From IMCC45349 sp047219225 (GTDB taxonomy: Bacteria; Bacteroidota; Bacteroidia; Flavobacteriales; Flavobacteriaceae): 64,000 nucleotides of DNA. Positions 17,408-24,480 of this stretch are shown piece by piece. The notes beneath the pieces were generated by a model. That model did not search any database, was not told the DNA's origin, and saw nothing but the letters and a program-made list of their open reading frames with translations. Positions within the stretch are counted from its first letter, which is position 1, and every line of letters begins with the position of its first letter. Position numbers and translations under genes: made by a program. The stretch lies in assembly GCF_047219225.1 (NCBI RefSeq), contig NZ_CP178208.1, positions 1,550,001 to 1,614,000 on the forward strand, in the 5' to 3' direction.

Positions 17408-17637
17408 ATTGCTGATTCGTTTAAAAATTGAGTTATTTGACTATAAAGTGCTTTATCTGATACAGTATTAAACCCTTCTGTATTTTCTACTATTAGAGAG
17501 ATAGCTTTGATTATAGCATGTTCTGAATTTAATCCCTCTTGCAACTTATCTGGAATATCATCCTTATTTATGCCATACTTTTCTGAGATTATTTCATGCT
17601 CTAAAAAACTTTTTAAAATGTCATCTTTTCTAGCCAT
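17404..17637 (-). CDS. Small hypothetical protein between helicase and SMC-like ATPase
   Basis: A 77-residue, mostly helical, slightly acidic protein with no signal or membrane segment. It starts 3 bp after the helicase stop and overlaps the start of the SMC-like ATPase by 4 bp, so it is translationally coupled to it. It could be a subunit bridging the two large proteins. I do not recognise a family. Confidence 0.6.
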   Translation of the reverse strand: MARKDDILKSFLEHEIISEKYGINKDDIPDKLQEGLNSEHAIIKAISLIVENTEGFNTVSDKALYSQITQFLNESAI

Positions 17638-17640
17638 GTT

Positions 17641-19863
17641 TTAGGTGTTTGTGTTGGTTGAACTGTCGTATAAATTTATATTGTAATATGTGAGTATTGG
17701 TTTTAATGCCTCATATGTGTCTGGTTTATTCATTGCTAATGTTGAGAAATCAACCACTCGTTCAAGTTCTTTTTTTATTATACTTTTTTCCATTTCAAAA
17801 GTTGATTCATCATTAATCTCAGGGGCAACAACTAAATCATGTATTACAGCATATGTCTTGTCATCATGAGTTCTTAAAACTCTTCCTCTCCTCTGAACAA
17901 ATTGTCTCGGGTTTCCTGTACTCGCACAAAAAATAGCTAATTCTGATCTAGGTACGTCTACACCTTCATCTAAACATTTCATAGATGTTAAAACATTAAT
18001 AGCTCCTTTTTGAAAGCTCTCAATGACATGTTCTCTATTTTTTGTTTTAGAAGTGTATTGCTTTACCATAATTGAACTATCTGTTCTACTAACTACTCTA
18101 GTATACTTGTCAATTAATGAAACATCTTCACTATCTTCTATATAATCATCAATATTTTCATAATTAGGCTCTATGCCTTCAGGTACATAAACCAATGTAT
18201 AGTTAAGGTTTCCTCTGGAGTTAAATTCATTATCCAAAATTTCTTTAAAAGCTGCTAACTTGTTGTGAGCCTTATGTATTATGCGTTTTCTTTCTAATAA
18301 AAGTCTTTCTACTTCTGGACAATCTTTGTATTTTTTTGTCTGGTTATCAAAATATTTTGCTAGTTGTTTTGACTTTTCTCTATATTCCTCTAGTTCAATA
18401 TTTGTTAGTTTAACAATATGTGGATAGTATTTATATTGACTCAACCACCCTTTACTCATAGCTTGTTCCATTGTATAACTGAATACAAAAGGAGGGGAGT
18501 CATTAAAAAACTCTTCAATACTTTTATTGCCTATATCATCATATTTTCTGTCAGGAGTAGCAGATAGACCTATTCTTTTTTGTAAATGGATTTTTGGGAG
18601 TGTTTTTGATAAGTTGTTTGAGCCTAGATTATGGGCTTCATCAGCAATTAATAAGGTGTCTTTTGGTAAATTAATGAAATGTGATTGGAAGCTCTTTCTA
18701 TAGAAAGAGGCATAGGTTACTATTATTACATAAGAGACATCAATAAAGTTGCTAGCAGTGTTTAAAAAAGATACATTTTGAGGCCATTTTTCTTTGGAAC
18801 TTATAGTTATTATATTGTTGAAATTAAATTTCTTGCATTCATTTTTCCATTGATCAACCAATGCAATAGTAGGAACCAAAACAACTGCTTTATAAGCTCC
18901 ATTATCTTTGTATTCATTTAATAAGCAATTTAAGGAAGTAAGTGTTTTTCCTGTACCTGTTGCCATAGCAAACAATCCTTTTTTGCCATTTTCTACCCAT
19001 TTTTCAAAAGCTTTATTTTGATAAGGTCTTGGTCCAGTTGGGTAAGGGAATTTTGGTGATTTTTCAATTTTTATAAACTCATTCAATTTGCTAGTTGCAG
19101 TTTTAATTGATTTAATGACGTTAAGGTTATTAAAAGTGTTCTTTTTATTTTTTAATAATTCTTTTTCTTGTACTACTAACTCTTGTATGTTCTTATCTCC
19201 AAACTCTTGTCTTATTGCAACTTTAACATTGTCCACATCTAGATAGTCTACAATTTCAGAATTACCTATAAAGAGTTCTTCAAAATCATTTTTCAGCTTT
19301 CTAATTTTTTTCATATCATTCCCTTCCCAAGACAACCTACAATCTAACTCTTCCAAGTTTTCAAGAAATCCATAGTAAGTAAAGTTACATGATGATTTGA
19401 AACTTACATAGTTTTCACCATCACTGAATATACCTGATTTATAATGTGAAATACCCTTTTTATTTTTAGGTCTAATTACTTTTAACTCAATTTTGTCATT
19501 AGCAATTAGCCAAGCAAAACATTCAAAAAAATGTTTTCCATAATCATCAAGAGAATCTTTAAGTTCTTTAATGTTGTTAAAATTGTAAATAGATGAGAAA
19601 TTCTCCTTGTCTTGTCCTCGTAAAATAGCTTTTTTGTCTTTTTCCGAAAGAATGTTGTTAATAACAGCTCTCATTTTGCCTCCTGAATAAATAAAATTTG
19701 CAAAACCTAAAGAGAGTACATTTAAAGCTGAAGAGCTAAAATAACCTAGTAACAAATCAAAAGACTTGCTATTACATAAAGCATCTATATAAAATTGTAT
19801 AGGCTCATCATTACTGCCAGTTCTATAGTCTCTGTCTTCTGCCCATTTAACATTTTTAAGCAT
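17641..19863 (-). CDS. PLD-like nuclease/DEAH helicase, phosphorothioation-linked restriction protein
   Basis: A 740-residue fusion. The N-terminal domain (about 1-190) has a phospholipase D/HKD-like site: His140-x-Lys142 with Asp148, and a following Asn160. A superfamily 2 helicase follows: Walker A ATGTGKT at 301-307, DEAH at 408-411, LSATPDRK, and motif VI QRRGRVLR near the C-terminus. This is the architecture of the protein family annotated as DNA phosphorothioation system restriction enzyme. It probably translocates on and cuts DNA lacking the sulfur mark. Its start overlaps the cysteine desulfurase gene by 8 bp. Confidence 0.85.
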   Translation of the reverse strand: MLKNVKWAEDRDYRTGSNDEPIQFYIDALCNSKSFDLLLGYFSSSALNVLSLGFANFIYSGGKMRAVINNILSEKDKKAILRGQDKENFSSIYNFNNIKELKDSLDDYGKHFFECFAWLIANDKIELKVIRPKNKKGISHYKSGIFSDGENYVSFKSSCNFTYYGFLENLEELDCRLSWEGNDMKKIRKLKNDFEELFIGNSEIVDYLDVDNVKVAIRQEFGDKNIQELVVQEKELLKNKKNTFNNLNVIKSIKTATSKLNEFIKIEKSPKFPYPTGPRPYQNKAFEKWVENGKKGLFAMATGTGKTLTSLNCLLNEYKDNGAYKAVVLVPTIALVDQWKNECKKFNFNNIITISSKEKWPQNVSFLNTASNFIDVSYVIIVTYASFYRKSFQSHFINLPKDTLLIADEAHNLGSNNLSKTLPKIHLQKRIGLSATPDRKYDDIGNKSIEEFFNDSPPFVFSYTMEQAMSKGWLSQYKYYPHIVKLTNIELEEYREKSKQLAKYFDNQTKKYKDCPEVERLLLERKRIIHKAHNKLAAFKEILDNEFNSRGNLNYTLVYVPEGIEPNYENIDDYIEDSEDVSLIDKYTRVVSRTDSSIMVKQYTSKTKNREHVIESFQKGAINVLTSMKCLDEGVDVPRSELAIFCASTGNPRQFVQRRGRVLRTHDDKTYAVIHDLVVAPEINDESTFEMEKSIIKKELERVVDFSTLAMNKPDTYEALKPILTYYNINLYDSSTNTNT

Positions 19864-21025
19864 AATTAGGTTTTATATGTTTTTTTAAATGGCTAACAAA
19901 GTTATCTATATCTTCTTTTGTAGTATTCTTATCTAAAGAAATTCGAATGTAGTTATTTTTAAACTCACCTTTCTGTAACATAGAGCTAATAACATGGGAT
20001 TCAGTAATGATTTCTGAATTACAGGCAGAGCCATTACTTACAGAGATTGATGAATATTTGTCTATAAAAATATTAGAGTTTAAATCAGGAATGATAAGAT
20101 TTAAAATATGAGGAACTCTAAAGGCTTCTTTAGAAACCTCACGGAAAGAAGATATTTTTTTTATTGAATTAATTAAGTATTTATTCAATTCTTGAATATT
20201 CTGATTATTAGTTGCTCCTTCTTTAATAAGGATTTCACATGCTTTTCCTAATCCAATAATTGCAGGTGTATTATATGTGCCAGATCTCAATCCTTGTTCT
20301 TGATTACCTCCATGAATAAGAGGGGTTAATTTTATATTGCTTTTTTTGTAGAGTACACCAATTCCTTTAGGTCCGTTTATTTTATGACCAGAAAAACAAA
20401 GCATATCAATATTATCCGTTTCCAAATTAATAGGTAATTTACCAATTGCTTGAGTTGCATCACAGAAGAAAGGGATATTCATTTCTCTAGCTAATATTCC
20501 AATCTCTCTAATAGGCTGAATAACACCAGTCTCATTATTTACATGCATAATTACAAATAAACAAGTATTATTTCTTACGGAATTCCTCAATTCTTCGATT
20601 GAGATTAATCCATTTTGATCTACATCCAAATATGTTATTTCGTATCCTTTTGTTTCTAAATAATCACATGTAGATAAAACAGCTTTATGTTCCGTTTTTA
20701 CTGTAATTATATGGTTTCCATTTTCATAATTAGATTCAACAAATCCTTTTATAGCTAAATTAATAGATTCAGTAGCTCCAGAAGTAAATAGTATATCTTT
20801 GGGATTACAATTGATTAGCTTAGAAATGGTTAATCTTGAATTTTCAATGGCAGCTTTTGTTTTCAAACCAAACTTGTGGCTGCTAGATGAATTACTATAT
20901 AAATCAGTAAAGTAAGGCAACATTTCTTTAAGTACCCTATCATCTACTTTTGTTGTAGAAGCATTGTCTAAATAACTCAATTCTTGGATTGATTCCATTA
21001 AATAATTTGATTTGATATTATTCAT
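19856..21025 (-). CDS. sspA: Cysteine desulfurase, SspA/DndA-type
   Basis: A 389-residue pyridoxal-phosphate enzyme of the NifS/IscS family that would supply persulfide sulfur for DNA backbone modification. The PLP lysine is Lys215 (SGHK) and the catalytic cysteine is Cys335 (SNGSAC). It is the first gene of the leftward operon and overlaps the helicase gene by 8 bp, so it is co-translated with the restriction arm rather than with sspBCD. A near-consensus -7 box on the minus strand lies at 21093-21100 (TAATTTTG). A role in the cell's general Fe-S assembly is less likely given this context. Confidence 0.85.
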   Translation of the reverse strand: MNNIKSNYLMESIQELSYLDNASTTKVDDRVLKEMLPYFTDLYSNSSSSHKFGLKTKAAIENSRLTISKLINCNPKDILFTSGATESINLAIKGFVESNYENGNHIITVKTEHKAVLSTCDYLETKGYEITYLDVDQNGLISIEELRNSVRNNTCLFVIMHVNNETGVIQPIREIGILAREMNIPFFCDATQAIGKLPINLETDNIDMLCFSGHKINGPKGIGVLYKKSNIKLTPLIHGGNQEQGLRSGTYNTPAIIGLGKACEILIKEGATNNQNIQELNKYLINSIKKISSFREVSKEAFRVPHILNLIIPDLNSNIFIDKYSSISVSNGSACNSEIITESHVISSMLQKGEFKNNYIRISLDKNTTKEDIDNFVSHLKKHIKPNYA

Positions 21026-21127
21026 TAAAGGGAGAGTATAAATCTAATGATAATTAACTTTAAAAAAAATTTTTATAAAATTTTCAGCCCACCAAAATTA
21101 CTCAAGTGCAAACCACCTCATATTTAA

Positions 21128-21164
21128 CCCGTACCCTTTTCCTAATTCCCAAATACCCCCACCC
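21128..21164 (-). other. C-rich tract on + strand, possible G-quadruplex on - strand
   Basis: Five runs of three or more C (at 21128, 21134, 21148, 21156 and 21162) lie within 37 bp of otherwise AT-rich DNA, in the divergent region upstream of sspA and the SSB-like gene. Loops between runs are 3, 11, 5 and 1 nt, so a G-quadruplex on the minus strand is possible but one loop is long. Confidence 0.4.
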
Positions 21165-21194
21165 ATCATCAGTATTAATTAAAATTTTTAACCG

Positions 21195-21572
21195 ATGGTA
21201 AGAATAATTAAAATTGAAAAGAGACAATCAGAGGATGGTAGAGAGTTCAACTCTTTAATCATTCAAGGTGGTGTAGAAATGGTACAGTCAAAGGAGACAG
21301 GTAACTTCTATGCTACTGCAAGGAAAGCATCTATCACATCAACCTTTGATGATGAGACTGCACAGGGCTTAATAGGTCAGGAAATTCCTGGTAGAATTGA
21401 AAAAGCCAAATGTGACCCTTATGAAGTTATCAATCAGGATACTGGTGAAGTAACAGTGTTACACCATAGATATGTTTATGTTTCTGAAGAAACTCCAGTT
21501 GCTGGTAGTCAAGAAGAGCATACTACTATCTCACCAGAAGAAGTAAGGTTTCCACAAATGGCAGAAGCCTAA
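21195..21572 (+). CDS. Hypothetical protein, possibly single-stranded-DNA-binding
   Basis: A 125-residue protein with a beta-rich N-terminal region (to about residue 95) and an acidic Glu-rich, Pro-containing tail. The tail (EEHTTISPEEV) and size recall SSB-like proteins of phages and Bacteroidota mobile elements, but no OB-fold motif can be confirmed by eye. It is divergent from the sspA operon with a 169-bp gap and is followed by a terminator hairpin. Confidence 0.5.
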   Translation: MVRIIKIEKRQSEDGREFNSLIIQGGVEMVQSKETGNFYATARKASITSTFDDETAQGLIGQEIPGRIEKAKCDPYEVINQDTGEVTVLHHRYVYVSEETPVAGSQEEHTTISPEEVRFPQMAEA

Positions 21573-21576
21573 TCAC

Positions 21577-21607
21577 AATTCCCAATCAATAAAACTGGTT
21601 GGGAATT
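21577..21607. terminator. Bidirectional terminator
   Basis: AATTCCCAA / TTGGGAATT hairpin (9-bp stem, 13-nt loop) between the SSB-like gene and the convergent GIY-YIG gene. Confidence 0.65.
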
Positions 21608-22121
21608 AATATTCAGTCACTCTCTTTTCTAAATCAAAAATTTTAAACTTTTTAAATTTATTAAATGGTTCAAGAGATGCTCTTAAAGTTCTTTCTAATC
21701 TATTAATATGATATTTACGTTCATCTATTTCATATTTGAAATTGACAAGGACCAAATTATAATTATCAATGGCATATTTATTAGCTTTAATGCATGACTC
21801 ATCATTCCATTCATATTTTAAAACATTTGCGTTTGTATGCTGAAGCATTTTATTGAACCAAGCTCCTTGTCTTAAATCCAGATGTTTAGGTATCCTCTCA
21901 ACAAATGATAAAGAGTCATTTTTACCAACATAAACAACTTGCCGCCCTTTTCTAAATAAATAAACTCCATTACCAGGGAAGATTGGTTGATTATTATGAA
22001 ACACAAGGTTGTTTAGGTTAATATTTTTAAGGGGAATCCCTGCTGTTCTGTTTATCAATGAAATTACATCAACCAACTTTAATGGGTCAATAATCTCAAA
22101 CTCTAATAAATAATTATCCAT
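21606..22121 (-). CDS. GIY-YIG domain protein
   Basis: A 171-residue protein with a GIY-YIG nuclease signature: GVYLFRKGRQVVYVGKND around residues 52-69, Arg/Lys residues in the next helix (ERIPKHL), and a Glu in NRLERTLRASLEPFNK near the C-terminus as metal-ligand candidate. Island-borne members act as endonucleases or defence and repair factors; the substrate is unknown. It is divergent from the radC-like gene, with an inverted-repeat operator-like element between them. Confidence 0.7.
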   Translation of the reverse strand: MDNYLLEFEIIDPLKLVDVISLINRTAGIPLKNINLNNLVFHNNQPIFPGNGVYLFRKGRQVVYVGKNDSLSFVERIPKHLDLRQGAWFNKMLQHTNANVLKYEWNDESCIKANKYAIDNYNLVLVNFKYEIDERKYHINRLERTLRASLEPFNKFKKFKIFDLEKRVTEY

Positions 22122-22140
22122 ATATCAATATTAATTAATC

Positions 22141-22182
22141 ATTTACTAAATACATAATCACATCCCTATTATGTTAGTAAAT
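22141..22182. promoter_or_regulatory. Inverted repeat between divergent GIY-YIG and radC-like genes
   Basis: The left arm ATTTACTAAATACATAAT (22141-22158) and right arm ATTATGTTAGTAAAT (22168-22182) are reverse complements apart from a 3-bp insertion. The right-arm 15-mer occurs again, identically, at 24310-24324 near the right island end. Probably a regulator- or recombinase-binding site. Confidence 0.5.
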
Positions 22183-22196
22183 TTAAATCAAATAGA

Positions 22197-22637
22197 ATGA
22201 ACTCAATAGCAGAAATAAAACTTTCCTATTCCAATAATCAAGAAGATGAAATTAAGATTACGGGGAGTGAAAGTGCATACAAGATATTACTTGAAAATTG
22301 GAACCATGATACTTTAGAGCTACAAGAAGAGTTTAAAGCTATTTTATTAAACAGAGCAAATAGAGTACTTGGTATTTACAATTTGTCAAAAGGTGGAGTT
22401 ACTGGAACAGTAGTGGATATTAAGCTATTACTTGCCTCTGCAATAAAGTCCAATTCCAGTAATATTATAGTATCACATAATCATCCATCAGGAAATTTAA
22501 AGCCAAGTCAAGCTGATTTAAACTTGACCAAGAAAATCAAAGAGGCATGTAAGTATTTTGATATAACATTACTTGACCATATTATTGTTTCCAAGAAAGG
22601 ATATTATAGTTTTACAGATAGTGGAGATTTGCAATAA
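22197..22637 (+). CDS. radC: RadC/JAB-domain protein
   Basis: A 146-residue protein of the RadC JAB/MPN+ family common on mobile elements. The metalloprotease-type motif is visible: SHNHPSGNLKPSQAD around residues 95-110 (His-x-His and Asp ligands) with an upstream Glu. It lacks the N-terminal helix-hairpin-helix part of chromosomal RadC, as is usual for island copies. Function is unsettled for the family. The ATG at 22197 gives the full conserved domain. Its 3' end carries the first of five TTGCA repeats. Confidence 0.82.
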   Translation: MNSIAEIKLSYSNNQEDEIKITGSESAYKILLENWNHDTLELQEEFKAILLNRANRVLGIYNLSKGGVTGTVVDIKLLLASAIKSNSSNIIVSHNHPSGNLKPSQADLNLTKKIKEACKYFDITLLDHIIVSKKGYYSFTDSGDLQ

Positions 22638-22674
22638 TTGCAGAACTTGCAACTTTGCAATCTTATTTGTTGCA
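22629..22674 (+). repeat. Five TTGCA direct repeats, iteron-like
   Basis: TTGCA begins at 22629, 22638, 22647, 22655 and 22670, so spacings are 9, 9, 8 and 15 bp. The array starts at the end of the radC-like gene and runs into the 215-bp intergenic region before the XRE regulator. Regular short repeats like this may bind a replication initiator or regulator. Confidence 0.4.
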
Positions 22675-22852
22675 CATTAACTTACCAGAAACAAGCATTT
22701 TTTCAGCACTTTTTTATACAAGAAAAATTGTTAGATAGTATACATAGCCATTTCTTGAATTTTTACTCAATAGATAGTAAGTGTTTATTATGTTTATAGG
22801 TAGATTACTTGTATAGAAGGAAATAATTGTGCTATTGAATTAATAGCCCTTT

Positions 22853-23083
22853 TTAATCTGGGAGTAAATCTTTTAAAGGAACATCTAAAGCATTGGCTAT
22901 TTTAAGTAGAGTGCCAAGAGTAATATTCACTCTACCAGTTTCAATCCTTGCCATGTTAGATTTTTCAAAGTTACAAGCAGCAGCTAAAGTTTGTTGTTGC
23001 ATATTTAATTTAGCACGAACCTCTTTAATCCTTAAACCAACTTGTTTGCTTAATTCTTCTTTGTCTTTTTGATGTTGTTTCAT
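22853..23083 (-). CDS. XRE-family HTH transcriptional regulator
   Basis: A 76-residue Cro/C1-type protein. The HTH spans about 14-70 (IKEVRAKLNMQQQTLAAAC, then MARIETGRVNITLGTLLKIANAL). No other domain is attached. It is divergent from the small membrane-protein gene with an 79-bp gap, so it may regulate that operon or itself. Its role in island biology is not shown by the sequence. Confidence 0.85.
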   Translation of the reverse strand: MKQHQKDKEELSKQVGLRIKEVRAKLNMQQQTLAAACNFEKSNMARIETGRVNITLGTLLKIANALDVPLKDLLPD

Positions 23084-23162
23084 TTCAAGAACAAAGTTTT
23101 ATCATATTTGATTACTTTTGGTTATCATAAATGATAAAATCAATAACCTTTAATATTAAATT

Positions 23163-23429
23163 ATGAGAATAGGAATGCTTAATTGGTTAGGACCCTTGTT
23201 TTGGATTCTTGCATCTATATACCATATTTGGACAATCATAATTGCTTTCAAAGTAAGTTTTACAGCAGGGATTTTGACATTGTTTCTTCCTGTTATATCA
23301 AACATATATTGGTTTTTTAAAATGTGGGGTGAAAATTCGATTTATATAACTATAGCCATAATTGTTTTGATAGTTAAATTAATAATGTTCCTGTTCTCTG
23401 ATTCAGATGAGAGGTATTTTAAAAGATAA
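23163..23429 (+). CDS. Small membrane protein
   Basis: An 88-residue protein with three predicted membrane segments (about 8-28, 30-50 and 58-78) and a short charged tail (DSDERYFKR). It is followed after 5 bp by a lipoprotein gene. Family not recognised. Confidence 0.6.
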   Translation: MRIGMLNWLGPLFWILASIYHIWTIIIAFKVSFTAGILTLFLPVISNIYWFFKMWGENSIYITIAIIVLIVKLIMFLFSDSDERYFKR

Positions 23430-23434
23430 AGTTT

Positions 23435-23848
23435 ATGAAAAGAATTAGTTTAATTATATGCTTAATTGTGCTATCATGTAGCAATGAAAACAACTTTGAT
23501 GGTTATTGGATGAATGAGTCTATAAGCTCATTTTATAAGATTGAAGACACTATTGCTATTAGGTATTTCTACAATAGAAAGCAGTACCAGAATTATTATG
23601 TTTTAAAGGATACATTTTATCTTGACCAGGAACAGAATACATTCAAAACTAAAACAGGAGCAAGTTGGGGAACCCTTGTTGACTTGAAGAGAATCCATGA
23701 GGACACATTGGTTTATAATTTTAATGAAAAACCAAGTTTGTGGCAAGATGGAACTGAAATTCCAAATGATAGAGGTTACTATTTTAGAACTGATGAAAAA
23801 ACATTATTGAAAAGCCTATCTGAAAGATTTAATAATGGGTTTGATTAG
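23435..23848 (+). CDS. Hypothetical lipoprotein
   Basis: A 137-residue protein with a lipoprotein signal (MKRISLIICLIVLSCSN, lipid-accepting Cys at about residue 15) and a beta-rich mature part. It sits 5 bp after the small membrane-protein gene and 15 bp before the next hypothetical gene, so these are probably one operon. Function unknown. Confidence 0.65.
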   Translation: MKRISLIICLIVLSCSNENNFDGYWMNESISSFYKIEDTIAIRYFYNRKQYQNYYVLKDTFYLDQEQNTFKTKTGASWGTLVDLKRIHEDTLVYNFNEKPSLWQDGTEIPNDRGYYFRTDEKTLLKSLSERFNNGFD

Positions 23849-23863
23849 GCTCACTTTTAAAAA

Positions 23864-24274
23864 ATGAATACCAATATATTTCCTTTTCAAATAGGAGAAC
23901 AATATGAGGAACATGAGTTTGAACTACAGGATTTTGATGTTAGGTTAATTGGAGATTATGAATATGACATATATGAATACAAAGGACTCAAAATCAACAG
24001 CTTATTAGGTTTTAATTTTTCAACAAATCCATTACTGTATTACAATGCTGATATTTTAGCAAGAGTTGATTATATGTTTAATTACATGTATTTTGATAGT
24101 TTACTAAAAAAGATTAATTCTTGTTTACCAGTAACAGATAAATTACAAATTGACCCATTTATTAAGTTTAACCCTGCATTTTACAGAGTAGGAGATTTAG
24201 CATTGGAAATATTGAGAAATGATAGTGAAAATGTAGTTTTAAGAGTTTCCCACTATCATCAATTTTTTATTTAA
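23864..24274 (+). CDS. Hypothetical protein at the right end of the island
   Basis: A 136-residue soluble protein rich in Tyr, Phe, Asp and Glu, without signal peptide or recognisable motif. Last gene before the right att site and downstream of the lipoprotein gene. It could be an immunity- or accessory-type protein, but nothing in the sequence says so. Confidence 0.5.
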   Translation: MNTNIFPFQIGEQYEEHEFELQDFDVRLIGDYEYDIYEYKGLKINSLLGFNFSTNPLLYYNADILARVDYMFNYMYFDSLLKKINSCLPVTDKLQIDPFIKFNPAFYRVGDLALEILRNDSENVVLRVSHYHQFFI

Positions 24275-24287
24275 TTATTAATTTGAA

Positions 24288-24306
24288 GGTGTACTTTAAG
24301 GTTTAC
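24288..24306 (+). repeat. Candidate integrase arm-type site, right end
   Basis: GGTGTACTTTAAGGTTTAC matches the left-end repeat at 1902-1920 at 17 of 19 positions in the same orientation, and lies 75 bp inside the right att core. The 15-mer ATTATGTTAGTAAAT follows at 24310-24324. Confidence 0.5.
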
Positions 24307-24345
24307 CCCATTATGTTAGTAAATATGTAAATATAGGCTAATCCC

Positions 24346-24406
24346 AGTTGGTTAGAGCATTTGACTGTTAATCAAAGGGTCCTTGGTTCGAGCCCAAGAG
24401 GGGGAG
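24346..24406 (+). pseudogene. tRNA-Asn(GTT) remnant without its 5' acceptor strand
   Basis: From the D-loop onwards this is a normal tRNA-Asn: AGTTGGTTA loop, GAGC stem strand, anticodon arm TTTGA/TCAAA with GTT at 24367-24369, T-arm CTTGG/CCAAG, acceptor 3' strand AGGGGGA and discriminator G. The bases before it (24333-24345) do not supply the TCCCCCT acceptor strand nor the GCTC D-stem strand needed. The gene is therefore broken within the D-arm and should not give a working tRNA. CCA is not encoded. Confidence 0.75.
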
Positions 24407-24411
24407 CAAAA
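24382..24411 (+). repeat. Right att repeat
   Basis: A 30-bp copy of the tRNA-Asn T-arm, acceptor 3' strand and CAAAA, matching 1749-1778 with one T-to-C change in the T-loop, in the same orientation. It marks the right boundary of the island. Confidence 0.9.
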
Positions 24412-24416
24412 CACAA

Positions 24417-24446
24417 ATCCTTACTAGAAATAGTAAGGATTTTTTG
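24417..24446 (+). terminator. Terminator after the tRNA remnant
   Basis: Perfect 10-bp stem ATCCTTACTA / TAGTAAGGAT with GAAA loop followed by T-rich sequence, 10 bp after the tRNA discriminator base. Also placed to end transcription of nothing else on the + strand, so it is probably the original tRNA terminator. Confidence 0.75.
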
Positions 24447-24480
24447 CTTTATAAAGCTTTCCGGATAATAGCTTAGAAAA

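Larger units (their letters stand above)
1749..24411. mobile_element. 22.7-kb integrated genomic island carrying a phosphorothioation defence locus
   Basis: The boundaries are the two 30-bp copies (one mismatch) of the tRNA-Asn 3' end at 1749-1778 and 24382-24411. Inside are a tyrosine integrase just within the left end, excisionase-like helix-turn-helix genes, a putative replication module, defence genes and several small accessory genes. There is no recognisable relaxase, type IV secretion gene, capsid or terminase, so it is not a self-transmissible conjugative element or a prophage. It could be a mobilisable island or a satellite needing a helper. A 19-bp repeat close to each end (1902-1920 and 24288-24306) supports the same limits. 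Confidence 0.85.

Noticed and set aside
7996..21025. Canonical DndABCDE system
   Set aside because: No DndB-type repressor or clear DndE is present, and the DUF4007-ATPase-PAPS reductase order is that of the Ssp type. Only the SMC-like protein is Dnd-like.
24333..24406. Intact tRNA-Asn gene
   Set aside because: The anticodon, T-arm and acceptor 3' strand are good, but the 5' acceptor strand and D-stem strand do not pair, so it is listed as a remnant.
1749..24411. Conjugative transposon or prophage
   Set aside because: No relaxase, coupling protein, Tra, capsid, portal, tail or terminase gene is seen within the limits.
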